Shown: positions 12,334-23,793 of the stretch, one piece after another
Layout of the letters: every line of letters begins with the position of its first letter
Position numbering within the stretch: position 1 is the stretch's first letter
Assembly (NCBI GenBank): GCA_015501605.1
Contig: JADNRZ010000022.1
Coordinates: forward strand, 682,001-746,000
Direction of reading: 5' to 3'
Length of the DNA stretch: 64,000 bases
Source of the DNA: Panaeolus papilionaceus
Lineage: Eukaryota > Basidiomycota > Agaricomycetes > Agaricales
Notes under the pieces: model-generated
What the model saw: the letters and a program-made list of their open reading frames with translations, nothing else
What the model was told of the DNA's origin: nothing
The model's database searches: none
Translations under genes and position numbers: made by a program

Positions 12334-14035
12334 CTATTTGAAGGCTGGAATAGGTGCCGGAGTGGTATTGGCTGTAGGCATTGTAGGCGTGTTGCCACTG
12401 GAGAGTTTGGACTTGACATATGTCTTGCCAGCCCTCTTAAGCAGAGCGCGCCTTCCAATACCACTCATATCAATGTAGACCAAACCCACGTTTCTTGCTG
12501 TACCTGCAACCAAAAGCGACGAGTGCGCAGCCTCGGGACCATACCTATGATGTACAATCTTCCCAATCTGCTCCGTGCCTGTGTCGAGCACGCGACGGGT
12601 TGAATCGTCGATTGTGGAGAGAATGAGATCTGCGGAAATGAGGATTCTGTCCTTGTTGGTTAGGCGAGGTTGCTGTTGGATGTTGAGCTGAGAACCAGGA
12701 GGTGCACCGTATTGGGTGGAGGGCATAGGGGGACCAGCGATTGTGTTTGCACGCGGTGGGAGAGGAGGAGCAGGTGATGGTCCACGGGGAGGGAGTGTTG
12801 GCTTTTCCCGGCTGTATGGAGCATACGCTGGCGGAGATGTGGCACCAGATGATGTACTGGGGCTGGGGGAGACGGGACGACCAGGCCTTGGGGCGGCAGT
12901 TGAGAGATGACCTGAAGGTGACTGGACGGATGCGGTTAACCCATAGGCAAAGTATTTCTCGCGTTTGGGTTTGGCGCCGATGGCTCGTCGGATCATGCTG
13001 TCGATCAGGCCGACCGTTTTGGACGAAACTTTGACGGCTTGGCCACTGAAGGCGTGCACCTTTGAAAGGTTCTGACGCGTGCTTTCCGAAGTCAAGAAGA
13101 CGAGGGCGCGTGGAGGAAGAGGGGGAGGTGTGGCTCCAGGTCCGGTAGGTGTTGCAGCTCCAGATACCGAACGAGAGGCATTGGTAGAATGGTGCGGAGA
13201 GGGTTGAGAGTGATTTACGTAGTAGTTAGAGGCGGCCGTTACAGTCGTCAATAGCAGGTTTGTAGTCATCGAAATTGTATGACTATAACTCGACATTAGA
13301 ACGCCTTGAACTGTCAGGGATCAAATAAGGGACATACCTAACGATACTGGCAGATTTAGTGATCCAATTTTGCTGGTCAGGAGGCACGATTTGGGCAAAT
13401 GCTTCGATAGTGTTGGAATCAGATGTACGGGTGTAGTCATCTGGGACCTCAATGACCACGGGATCGCCTTCATGACCGGGTCGATGAAGAAGGGGATCCT
13501 CCCTGATCTTGAATCGGTTCTCCACTTCTCCAACAACTTCTCCTGTATCTTCGTTGATCATGACCAGGTGTCCCCGAAGATCTTTTTGGCTGCTGGTAGA
13601 CGAGAAACCCTTGTCTTGCGTCGCGTATACTGGCGATTGTGCCAATGGCCCCTGGAAATCGGTACAGTATTGCTGAAGAACACTGTCAATGGTATCGACC
13701 TTCTCCAGCAATTCTGGGTAGTCAGAGTTGGGTGCCGGTGGGTGGAGTGTCAAAACCATGGCCGTTGGGTCATACGCAGTGGGCAAGAATGTGTATACCC
13801 GCGAGTCTCGTCCATTATCGGTACGTTTCACGGCCTTGGATGGATCAAGAGGGATCTCCCACTCGTTCAAGCGTAAAACCAGGTATACATCGCGTTCAGC
13901 TGCGTTGTTGGCGTCCGGATGAGGCATCGTGACGCACTCCAAACTCAGGATACCAGATTGACTGGAGCCAGAGTATGCTAGGGTGGCATTTGGGATGCTT
14001 ACAAGCACAAACGCTTCAGGCTGCGAGGAGACCAT
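12334..14035 (-). CDS. Spartin-like senescence-domain protein
   Basis: Two exons joined across a short intron with donor near 13335 and acceptor near 13290, giving about 560 residues. The N-terminal part (MVSSQPEAFVLVSIPNATL) is a compact domain. After the junction comes a Pro/Ser-rich linker with PPLPPR motifs inserted within the senescence domain. The C-terminal block NKDRILISADLILSTID, then GTEQIGKIVHHRYGPEA, then ARNVGLVYIDMSGIGRRALL is diagnostic of the senescence/spartin domain (Pfam senescence-associated protein). Animal spartin acts at lipid droplets and endosomes and plant ERD7 proteins bind membranes, so membrane or lipid-droplet association is the likely role. It converges with the FG-GAP gene, leaving about 250 bases for both 3' ends. 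Confidence 0.85.
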
Positions 14036-14524
14036 GACAAGAGGGTGAACGTGGAAGAATGAGTTGGAGAGAGGACGAAGATTGGATTAGATGAATTTAT
14101 ATGTGGATGTTATCATGAGATTGAGACCAAAGCAGCACTGCCTTCAGCGAGGTTCCACTTGGCACATATTTCATCGATCGTCATTGGCTGTGGCTCCAAG
14201 AACACCTGACAGCTTGCTTTTGTTGGCTGTGGACGTCAATGGAGCAATACATTTGCGGTGGAAACACAAGCCCAACCATTTGTGAAGTGGGAGATGCTCG
14301 CTTTCATTTCATTGTCGTGGTATGACTTCAAGTCCGAGCGGAAGTTTAAAGACGTGGCGAATATGCTGTGCTGTCCCAGCGCGGATCATGAGTAGGTCCG
14401 TAATACTGACAGTGCCCCATTAAGATCTTACTGACGCTGGCCCTCGCACTCGATTGCGCGAATCTCGCGAAACGGTTTGGTTGATTTATGTTCAGACGAG
14501 TAGGTATTCTAGTTAAGGTCTGGA
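14036..14524. other. Promoter region of the spartin-like gene
   Basis: Spacer between two minus-strand genes, holding the upstream region of the spartin-like gene and the 3' region of the F-box gene. No gene was seen. Confidence 0.4.
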
Positions 14525-15955
14525 TTAAGTATCTGCCACTTCTACGCGAACCCTTCCGTACTTCGACCCGCAGTCTTTAATCTTTTGACGAAGATGCTGC
14601 CATTTCCACTCCCCATTCTTTCCACCATGCCCACTGAGGGTAACCCCCTCCAGATTTCTAGCTTCGAGATGACTCGCAAAAAACACCCCCAGATTGATCA
14701 TATGTCTCTCAAAAACTGGGGGCTCTGGCTCCAATGTCGTTTCGCAGTTGATATTCACGCGTTGTAGCTGCGGAACTGCACAGGATGCCCCAATTTGTCG
14801 ATTTAGGCCTCGTAAAATCTCGTCTCCTAAAGAAAAGTGGATATTGAACTCTTGAAGATTGGGACACTTTTCCAGGAGGTTTGCAATCGTCAATGCCCTT
14901 GGTGGTACTACTGGTTGGTGCCATTGACGATTAATAGAGCGGTCCGGAGGGATATCGAGGATCTCCAGGACAGATATCTGCTCGCCACACAATTCAACGA
15001 TAGGACCTACAGCACCCCACCCGCCGCCAACGATTAGATGTGAGAGACGGGGAAATTGAAAGATTAGATCAGGTTCAGCTTGGAACAATGTTCCAACGTC
15101 CGATTCCACTCGAAGAGAGGTGAGGGAACAAAAATCATATCTTTTAGCCTCAGCTTGTTCGGAAAAGGAGTAAGCAGGGATCCATCTCCCCCCTGCAAGG
15201 GTGATGTGTTGGAGCTTCGGCGCGTGGTCTAATAACTGTTCAAGGAGACCCGAAAAGTTGTGATTGACTCTCTTGTTGTTTCGAGGAGGAGTGGGACCAC
15301 CAGTTTGCGGGATATAACACTCGATCATGGTCAGATTGGGAAAGGCTGGCTGTGTCGAAGGGCCATTAGGTGCGAAGCTTTCGTTGTCGTCTGCCCAACG
15401 TGCCCGACCCAAGGACAACGCCTTCAAATCGGGAATGACGACCGTCTGCAGGTTAGGGCAGCTGCGGAGAATGCGCCATACAATGGAGGGATTAAACGGA
15501 TCGATGTCCACCATGTCGGTACTGATTTCGGCTCGCCTGACCCATTTTGCCAGCTCGAATCTATTTGTTGGGCTCGAACCTGACTGCTGGATTTCACTTC
15601 CTCGTTCGAGAGCTTTGAACAATGCTTCACTTCCGTGATCGATGCGAATGGCTTCGTACAGAAGTTCAGTACCCAGTCGCATCCATTCTTTGCACACCAG
15701 CACGATGGTGCGCTTGGTGTCAAGGCTTTCCTGCACTGTTTGTGCCCACTCATTTGAGCGGATAGAGAAAGGTTTGGTGGAGAAGGGGTGATACGATGCC
15801 GATTGTTCGACAATGGGTTTAGGTGCCAGAGTAACAGGGATCTTTCCTGTGCTCGTTTCCCATCGAGGTGGGCCAGAGAAGGGCGTTATTGAGGCTGTCG
15901 CAAAGATATAGAGCAGAACTTCATATGGTATGTCGGAAATGGTTGTTCCACTCAT
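14525..15955 (-). CDS. F-box protein with leucine-rich-like C-terminus
   Basis: Single uninterrupted frame of 476 residues. The N-terminus has an F-box-like signature in two parts, ISDIPYEVLLYIFATAS and then, after a basidiomycete-typical insertion of about 60 residues, VLVCKEWMRLGTELLYEAI. The rest carries irregular repeats with the rhythm of degenerate leucine-rich repeats (LRSCPNLQTVVIPDL, LLDHAPKLQHITLAGG, LLEKCPNLQEFNIHF). Large families of this type are common in mushroom genomes and are thought to act as substrate adaptors of SCF ubiquitin ligases. The substrate cannot be guessed. It faces the P450 gene at 16938, which is transcribed away from it. Confidence 0.85.
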   Translation of the reverse strand: MSGTTISDIPYEVLLYIFATASITPFSGPPRWETSTGKIPVTLAPKPIVEQSASYHPFSTKPFSIRSNEWAQTVQESLDTKRTIVLVCKEWMRLGTELLYEAIRIDHGSEALFKALERGSEIQQSGSSPTNRFELAKWVRRAEISTDMVDIDPFNPSIVWRILRSCPNLQTVVIPDLKALSLGRARWADDNESFAPNGPSTQPAFPNLTMIECYIPQTGGPTPPRNNKRVNHNFSGLLEQLLDHAPKLQHITLAGGRWIPAYSFSEQAEAKRYDFCSLTSLRVESDVGTLFQAEPDLIFQFPRLSHLIVGGGWGAVGPIVELCGEQISVLEILDIPPDRSINRQWHQPVVPPRALTIANLLEKCPNLQEFNIHFSLGDEILRGLNRQIGASCAVPQLQRVNINCETTLEPEPPVFERHMINLGVFFASHLEARNLEGVTLSGHGGKNGEWKWQHLRQKIKDCGSKYGRVRVEVADT

Positions 15956-16937
15956 CGTTATGGGCAGCTATGGATGATGGAGGTGAGGAACACAGATATG
16001 TTGAACTTGTTATCCATGTTTGGAACACTGCGGACAGGACAGCCACGGTTACCATTCCTGTGCAAAGGACTTACGCCATGCGTATTTTGTTGAGTCAAGC
16101 ATGGTCGAGGTGTTCGTCAGTGAGGACCGCAAGCACAGTGTAGATGGAACGAGAGACGGGAAAATTGGTCTGCTTAATCGAAACAATGTCGACACGGATT
16201 GCCTGGGGCTTAAAAACGGTTCGATGCTGATGTCCGGGTTCAACAGTCAGAATTTCTTTAGCATTAACTCATTGGTAAATCACGAACCGAAATGGCGCCG
16301 ATTTGAACACTTTAGTCTTGCGACACACTCGTCATTGTGCTCAGTTAATAATGACTGCGGAATACATTTAGATATCAATGAGGACTGTATGCAAATTGTG
16401 ACTGAGAGTTTCAAGCTGGTGGAGGCTGGTGGTCACGGACTCACGGTGGGCTCGACGGGACTTTCCGAATTACTGCTGCTGTATCTTTTAAAACCTCTGC
16501 GACTTCTTACATTTCATCTACTGGCTGGATTACTGGAGACTCAGAAGAATGCCCGTGTGTGTTGCTTGATATTGTAATAGACATCACATTATTATGTTAG
16601 ATACTCATGACCCTTGCATGACCCAGCCATAACCTGCCGTGGACACCCTGTTTGTTCCGTACCCCGATGCCGCTGTGCTGGCGTAACCCAGCAACTCCTC
16701 GAACGAACAGATCGGCAGATGGGAGTACAGAGGACCATCATATTCATGATTCACTGTACAATTGAACTTGGCAAACATTGACCAACATTGCCGCCTTGTC
16801 AAAGCCTAGATTGTCGCTCTCAGTCCCACCATATACTCCACTTTCGCATATATAAACACACTTACAACCAGGTGGAATTGCTCAATCATCTACAGCTACC
16901 TCTGACCTAAATCAGCGAACGACTTTCGGAGTCCAGC
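15956..16937. other. Divergent intergenic region, F-box / P450
   Basis: About 1 kb between the F-box start (minus) and the P450 start (plus). A frame of 185 codons is open at 16020-16577, but it has no ATG start at its head, no known motif and no splice support, so I do not call it. The right end holds the P450 promoter. Confidence 0.45.
16849..16856 (+). promoter_or_regulatory. TATA box of the plus-strand P450
   Basis: TATATAAA about 82 bases upstream of the ATG at 16938, preceded by pyrimidine-rich sequence. Confidence 0.55.
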
Positions 16938-19187
16938 ATGAGTCGGACCATTACACTCACCCAGGGGTTGGTTGGGGGTGCAGTGCTGCCGTTAAGCATA
17001 GGACTTTACAAGATCCTGCGCTTCTTTTACCTAGAGTGGATTAACCCACTATGCATCCTACCTCATCCACCGAATCCAAGTTTTTTGATGGGAAACATGA
17101 AGGAGATATTGAATGCGGTAAGGCCCTAGCCTCTGCTGGTAAAAAGAATTGTTTGTCACTGACGGATATATGAACCGAACTTCAGGAAGCTTCGGAAATG
17201 CAGTTGAAGTGGGTGAAGGAGTATGGTTCAACGTTCACATTCAAGGGGTTCCTTAATGTATGCTATGAGCTCATAACGGCTGTTCAGGACACTCGAAGCT
17301 GATATATTGTCACGATCCAGATGACGCAGCTTTACACGAGCGACACAAAGGCTCTTCATCATATGGCTATAAACTCAACAATCTACCAGAAACCAGAGGC
17401 TTTGAGGTATCAGCTCTCCAAGTTCATCGGAGAGGGCCTGCTCCTCGTAGAAGACGACAGGCACAAACATCACAGGAGGATTATGGTACCTACGCTTCAT
17501 ATTTTCTATTTTGTCATCTGCTCAACGCCACAACAGAATCCTGCGTTTGGTGCACCTCAAATAAGGGAAATAACAGAAATCTTCGTAGAAAAGTCCTTAA
17601 AGGTTGGTCATTTCTAAGTCAAAACCCTTCATCCATTTAAATCGACTATTCCCCATTGTAGCTCCGCGATCTTTGGCTTGCCGAAACCGTCAAAGAAGGA
17701 GGAAAAGCACGCCTCGATGCCTTGTCGTGGCTCAGCAGAATGACACTCGACGTTATCGGATTGGCAGGTGCGTCTTTTTATTGTGTGGAGATGTGGCTAT
17801 CTCAATTGAAGACATAACTTTAGGATTCAATTATAGGTTCGATGCATTAGAGACAGATGCCGAAGACAACGAGCTCAATAAGGCATTCTCATCCGCCTTT
17901 CATACCGGAAAAAAGATGGGTGTTGTTCCCATAATCAGGACCATTTTTCCGTCCCTTAGGTGGCTGGTATGTATAGGAAGCTCCTATCTATATGCTGGCG
18001 AATATATACTGATCGATATCGGGTTAATTTTAGCCTGCTTCCATAGATGCCCCCATCGACAAGATGAGAACCACGATGAATCGTATCGGAGGGCAGCTGC
18101 TTCAAGAGAGCAAAAAAGCTGTGCTGTCGGAGTCTAACATCGAGAAGGCTAATGAAGGAAAGAAGAAGGATCTCCTTTCCCTCTTGGTTCGAGCAAACAT
18201 GAGCCCGGATGTCGCACCACATCAACAGATGAGCGACGAAGATGTATTGGCCCGTATGTTCATTACATGTTTAATGCTTTCTAAATATTGGGAAACTAAT
18301 CTTTACCCCAATTCTAACGCGACAGAGATTCCTACCTTTTTGGCGGCTGGTCACGAAACGACGAGGTGTGTATGGACTTAATCTAGTCATTGATATAAAT
18401 CAAGAGTTGACTCTGAACACAGTACGACGACTGCCTGGGCAATCTTCGCTCTCACAAAAACCCCAGAAGTTCAGGCAAAACTACGTGATGAGCTCTTCAC
18501 TCTCTCAACCGACAACCCAAGCATGGACGAGCTAAACAGCCTTCCCTACCTCGATTGTGTCATACGCGAAACCCTTCGTCTGTATCCTGTCCTTACCGCA
18601 ACGATCCGGGTTGCCGTGAAGGACGACATAGTTCCACTGGCTCAGCCAGTTAGAGACGCCAATGGAGTTATCATAGCTGAAAATCTCGAGGTTAAAAAGG
18701 GTCAATTGGTATCATTCGGTGTATTGCCCTTAAACGTCTCAAAGGATATCTGGGGCGATGATGCTTCTGAATTCCGGTTAGTACCACATCATGCAATTCA
18801 CCTTGACCGACTGACTCAAACCCTGATATGTGCAGACCGGAGAGGTGGTTCGAAGTACCGGAAGCGGCCATGCAGATTCCAGGCATCTGGGGGAATCTGT
18901 TCACCTTCCTAGGAGGGCCTCGAGCATGCATAGGATACCGATTTGCTATTGTAGAGTAAGCGATCTATTCATCTCGCATCAGAAACCTATTCGCTGACTC
19001 ATTGGCCTGGTTAAGGATGAAAGCGATTCTCTTTACCCTTTTGCGTGCCTTCCAGCTCGAGCTTGCTGTCCCACCCTCGGACATTGGGAGCAAAGGAGTG
19101 GACCCTGGCATGCAGAGACCAATGATCCGCTCAGATAAGACCGGTGATAGTCAGATGCCTATATTCGTTACCCCATATACGTCCTAG
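16938..19187 (+). CDS. Cytochrome P450 monooxygenase, lone plus-strand copy (P450-A)
   Basis: About ten small exons give a full-length P450 of roughly 530 residues. In order: an N-terminal membrane anchor ([16 protein letters not shown]), a proline-rich hinge, the C-helix region [36 protein letters not shown], the I-helix oxygen-binding motif AGHETT split by an intron before [11 protein letters not shown], the K-helix ETLR, the PERW motif across an intron, and the haem loop [13 protein letters not shown] with the cysteine ligand. It is therefore expected to be an active, ER-anchored class II P450. The same exon pattern is shared by the minus-strand array at 42-56 kb, from which it is separated by the unknown gene family and the kinase. 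Substrate and CYP family cannot be given from sequence alone. Confidence 0.92.
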
Positions 19188-19759
19188 TCGTTCTCATCCG
19201 AACTCCAATCGCAGTCGAATCATGTTGCCCCACGTTTATTGCCTTTGAAAGAAAGAAATTGGTTTGGTAAAAACTTCTGTTGTTCGAATTACTCATTATG
19301 AGTGCTGTATTAAAGTTTAAACCATATATGCAATGTACTAAGACTGCATCGTGCCCCAGGAGCGCATGTCTTTCCATTCGAACGAGTCATCTCTATCACC
19401 AAACAGGAGTTTGTGGCACCAGTCTTTCGAAGGAGTGGGAAAATTTGGTATCAAACACTGGAATCTTAGACACGAGGCAAATTGAAAACCTTGTAGACCG
19501 AGTCTTGTAATGGAAGTTGGACTTCAAGCCCGTTGAAACGCAACCTCCGTAAGATTTCGAATTTTGTGTATTCATTATGGATGTTCGATGAAAACTCCTC
19601 AGCATCGAAGGCTGTGCTGAGAATGCCTTTAAATAGGGACTCGTCTGTCGAGGGCCAACTTCATCCTTATGCCATAGAATTCGAGGCAAACAGGTTCCAG
19701 TCACTTATCAGCTTTTAATCCCCCACCTTTGACATTGTTTCTGCTAATCAAAGCGAAGG
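19188..19759. other. Spacer before family copy c1
   Basis: 3' region of P450-A and upstream region of c1. Short opposed open frames at 19396-19718 show no family motif. Confidence 0.4.
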
Positions 19760-21006
19760 ATGGGTGATTTTCTCACCAGGAATGGAATTACAATCTGGGC
19801 AGAAAACTCTGATTATATTCCGTATCCCGTCTTGAAGATAGAAGACAAGCCTTCGAAAGTGGTTGCCGTGCATTTCGGTGTCATAGAATCGCCCAACCAT
19901 AAGCGGGTGAGTGTGGTCATTCTCTGTCTATGATAGCGCTCTGCTCAAGATGAAACTGATGGACCTTTGTGCAGAAGATTTTCCGTATTGGTTGGAGTCG
20001 CAGCGCAGAGTTGCAAGGGAGTTATTATTGTACCGTCCACGCATTCAGCGACCAACTTGCCGCACCCTCACGCTCTCAACCTATTAAATCACATAGCCCT
20101 CCGGAAATATATCGCTGGATGATAGAGGCACCTGGCAAGACGTTTAGCAGCCGAGCTCAAGGGGAGCATGGCTGGCCAATGTCAGCTGGACCTGTAAATC
20201 AGGATGGACGCAACTGTAAGCTCTCACACTTCGAGACACTTCACCTTGGTTTCTTAAGCATGCTTGTCATTCTTTGTGGGTGTTTCCGGAAACAGTGGCT
20301 AATATAAGTTTCAAAGTGGAGCGCATTCGAAATGCAGCTGACATCTCTAAACTCCTCGAGGCTCTGGGTCCGGGTAACAAAAGGCTAAAGAAAGAAGCAT
20401 CCCTGGAGCGCTTAAGAGAGCGAGGCATCTGCGTTGTTCTTGAGCAAGAGCCCCACGTCCTGTTCAAGATATTTTTTGAGTTGGTCCCTTCGACACAGGT
20501 GCCAATGCCAAATGCGCTGACAGGGCCAACGCCCCACGGCCACAAGCCTCGAGTTAGGCGCCCTCGTCGTGTACTGGAGCCCTCCGATGAATCGGAGTAT
20601 CGTCCTCGAAAGAGAGTGACGAAACGGTCTGAAGGTGTGTTTTATTGACAATAATTATTCGGACAACTGAATGGGCATTGAATCTCACTTGATATTCCTT
20701 CGACAGTAATGTCTCGACGGAGTGCTATGAGCCGTGCTGACCGCACAGTCCAGAGTACTAGTAGAGCATTATCGATTGTCAGTGCAACGGAAGACACCCG
20801 CGCACCCTCCTCCTCCGTCGAAGCCCTGAACGTACAACGGCTAAAGAATTTGGCACAAGAACACGAGGAATTGAATAAAAAAATACTTGAACTAATCAAC
20901 GTACGTTGGCACCCTCTTCTTTTTTTGACCACTCACCAAATTCCTCTAGGCCAAGGAGAAGCAAAACCAGAAACTTCACGGGGTTCTGTTGGAGTATGGG
21001 AAGTAA
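19760..21006 (+). CDS. Unrecognised family, copy c1
   Basis: Five exons were joined in frame. Exon 1 encodes MGDFLTRNGITIWAENSD and ends in NHKR. Exon 2 starts KIFRIGWSRSAELQGSYYC and holds YRWMIEAPGKTF and GWPMSAGP. Exon 3 starts near ANISFKVERIRNAADIS, followed by GICVVLEQEPHVLFKIFFEL and a basic tail (PRKRVTKRSEG). Exon 4 is Ser-rich and ends in a heptad stretch, LKNLAQEHEELNKKILELIN. Exon 5 finishes with AKEKQNQKLHGVLLEYGK. Shared intron positions and motifs tie it to c2-c6. Conserved in the family: the N-terminal RNGIT.W.EN block, the QGSYYC...WMI...GWPM block, a V.FE+RR+N strand, a G+.V....+.FE+ strand, and a C-terminal coiled coil. No known domain was recognised; the basic cluster suggests a nuclear protein. 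c1 is the most diverged of the left group together with c2. Confidence 0.7.
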
Positions 21007-21421
21007 ATTGAATATATTATTCTGTTGTTATCTTTGGCCCTGTAGCAGTGCGCCGCAACTCGCCCTTTTGTCACCTTTCTTGGTATGAATACAACTGTAA
21101 CTTTGTTCGAACCTTTTGCGTGGCAAAATTTCCTCTTTCTATCATTTTCTAGTTTGAACAAGTACACGTTGCGACTCATTTCAAACAAAACATAGTCGAT
21201 TCCCGAGTCAGTACTTAGTTGAAAGTATAATTGATGTGAAAATTTCTAACATCGACGCAAAATCATCAAGCACGGGAAGCAGATGCCTCTACGAAAGGGC
21301 TTTAAAAGAGACATATAAAGCCCCATCTTATATGTACGTTTGACTCCCTGCCCATCCTCAAAGTACTTGTCTCTCCTGTCTCTTAGTTCAATTTTGTGAT
21401 TTGCCCTCAATTCCAACCAAC
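21007..21421. other. Spacer c1-c2 with TATA-like element
   Basis: 3' end of c1 and promoter of c2. TATAAAG lies at 21314-21320, about 102 bases before the c2 ATG. Confidence 0.45.
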
Positions 21422-22672
21422 ATGTCAGCGGTGTATAGTATCGAATATCAGGGTATAACTGTCTCGGCGGCCAACTCCAAAGGGCGTTTATATCCCATTC
21501 TTCGACAGAACATTTCATCCTCGCATTCTGAGCAGTCGATGACGGTACATTTTGCGGTGCCAAATATGGCCATCGCTCAGCCACGGCGGGTAAGCAAGTG
21601 CGAAATTTGTTGTCTGTCTCTTCTGAGCAATAGAGCGTATAAATTTCTTTTACCGTCACACTGACAGGTAGTCCGCATTCTGTGGTCCCGTAGCGAACAA
21701 GTGCAGGGGATCCACTACTGCACCCTCAAGGCAATCTGCAACACTACCAATTTGAAGCAATCGGACTTCCCACTCGAAGTACATCATTGGATGGGAGCGC
21801 TGGCACGCAATACGAACTATAGTTCAGAACGTGGGTACCGACGCAATCAAGGGTGGCCGATGGTTACACCAAAGCCCATGGGTTCCGAATGTGGGTTTCT
21901 ACAAACCAATACTTCTCGAATCTCCTTAATGTTGAAGTCCGTCCGTTTGTAGTGGCCAAGGTTGACTTTGAGATTCGAAAGGTCCGCAACCCGGAGGTGA
22001 TCTCAGCAAAAATGCCAATGTGGACCTCATCTTCACATGGCCCTCCGCCGTCTATGGAGCAACTAAAAAAATCTGGTGTCGAAGTCCACCTTGAAACGTC
22101 TTCGATCGTGTTTCATTTCATTTTCGAAGCGGTTGCTTTTGGCCCTGCTAGCCATCTTCTATCACGAGGGTCCAAAAGAAAGCGAGAGGAGGACACGGTT
22201 GCCAAACGATGGACGATCGAACTCAGTGATGACTCAGATGACGACGATTCCCTCAATGTACCCAGGGAATCAGGAACCTCCCAGAAGCGACAAAGTATGC
22301 TCTTCTCATTGCCCTTTCGCACGACGTTGACTGACCGTTCTTCCAACATGATGCACAGAGCAACCGCCTCGAGGGTCGAATTCAACGCGCGCTCCACCAG
22401 TGATTGTTGACTTGACGGTCGATGATCCACCCCAGCTCACGGACCCGAAGCTCTCCATTGTCGGTGCATGGAGGCGCTTAAATGCGCTGACTGTTGAGAA
22501 AGGCGAGCTGGTAGACCGAATTCAGAAAATGATCAAGGTACGCCGCCGACTCGAGCAGGCTGACCAATTTAAACGTCTGTTTTCGATGATTGGTGCTGAT
22601 GCTGGACCTCAATAGGAAGATGAAGCCCGAGTTCAGGAAATGAAAGTTTTTATGTCGAAATACGAGAAATAG
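21422..22672 (+). CDS. Unrecognised family, copy c2
   Basis: Same exon plan as c1. Exon 1 has YQGITVSAANSKGRLYPILR in place of the RNGIT.W.EN block, so it is the most diverged copy at the N-terminus. Exon 2 starts VVRILWSRSEQVQGIHYC and holds HHWMGALARNT and GWPMVTPK. Exon 3 has AKVDFEIRKVRNPEVIS, KKSGVEVHLETSSIVFHFIF, a basic SKRKREED and an acidic IELSDDSDDDD. Exon 4 includes PPVIVDLTVDDPP, a hydrophobic core flanked by acids that matches the consensus of a SUMO-interacting motif, and then the helix KGELVDRIQKMIK. The last exon ends VQEMKVFMSKYEK. The basic cluster, acidic tract and SIM-like core point to a nuclear role by inference only. No catalytic motif was seen. Confidence 0.68.
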
Positions 22673-23369
22673 ATATTGAGGGAATAAGGAAGGCACATAA
22701 TTTTGAATATCTTGGACTCGAGTATCCGAGCACTCTCTACTGTCAACCTTGGTCTTGTAGTTCTTTTTCACAGTCTGTACTAACAAGACCAAGTATTTTA
22801 TACTTGCGTATATGCTATATACACTATCTCAAGGTTTCAAAAACATTGCTTCAGCGGTTGTGAACAAACGAGCAAAAGAGTGTGCATAAGAGGTGTTTTC
22901 ATACTCGCACCAAACAAGTGTCCAAATGAGTCACGTAATCTATTCGCGCATTGCGTCGCAAATACTGGTCTCTGACATATAATGTGGATACCATTCGAAA
23001 CCTCTGATCTGCGGCTTTTGGACACTTGCTTGAGGTGGTATGTATGTGTAAACAAGTAGGTGCCTCTCAGCTAGAGGCGCTTGTAAATCCTCTAAATTCA
23101 ATTCAATTTGTGGATGGTAGCACTCGGGCTACCGATCCAGGAGTATAGCTACCTCTGGTAGATGCCGTAGGAATTTTCACTCTCAAGGCCCTGGATGGCG
23201 ACTTGCCACCTCGATCATGAAAAAGTGCCCGTTTGGTGCCGATAAGCCATCGATGCGCATGTATTCTTTGCGCGTAATTAAGCAACTTCAGTTCGCTTTG
23301 TCAACTGCCCAATACCTGCTTCATACTTGCTTCCGCGGCCGTGGCCTACGCACCTGTTCCGTCTGAGCG
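22673..23369. other. Spacer between c2 and the left repeat arm
   Basis: No gene recognised on either strand. Sequence resembling the right arm begins at about 23370. Confidence 0.4.
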
Positions 23370-23793
23370 CCCCTGATATTCGAACGATGTTCTATCTTTC
23401 TGTTCAGAGGCTCGGAATCGCCACTGACTCCATCTGTGTATCGACGACATCTGTGCTTCGAAACACGAGGAAACCAGAAGGGCGCTTTTCCACCGAAATA
23501 GCCTAAATTAAAATTAAATGACGACCACGTTGAAATCATGCTGAAATGAGGAGGTTCGACTGTCGAGTCACTTTTCGGAATGTGGAGAATCCCTGTTCAT
23601 TTATTTTTCAGAAAGTCTAATCGACAATGTTTGATTTTCGGAGGGATGGAAGCATGGGTTGTTATCAGCTCGAGGCGTTACGCGTGAGGTGTTGACATTT
23701 ATACGAGGCGAGTTGTTCGTTCGAAGGCATTCCTGCACCCTCTGTACTACCAGCTCATACCACTAGGTCAATATCAGTCCTTGTTTTTTTGTC

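Noticed and set aside
16020..16577. 185-codon plus-strand open frame in the F-box/P450 spacer
   Set aside because: It starts at TTG, not ATG, has no known motif and no splice or promoter support; probably chance.
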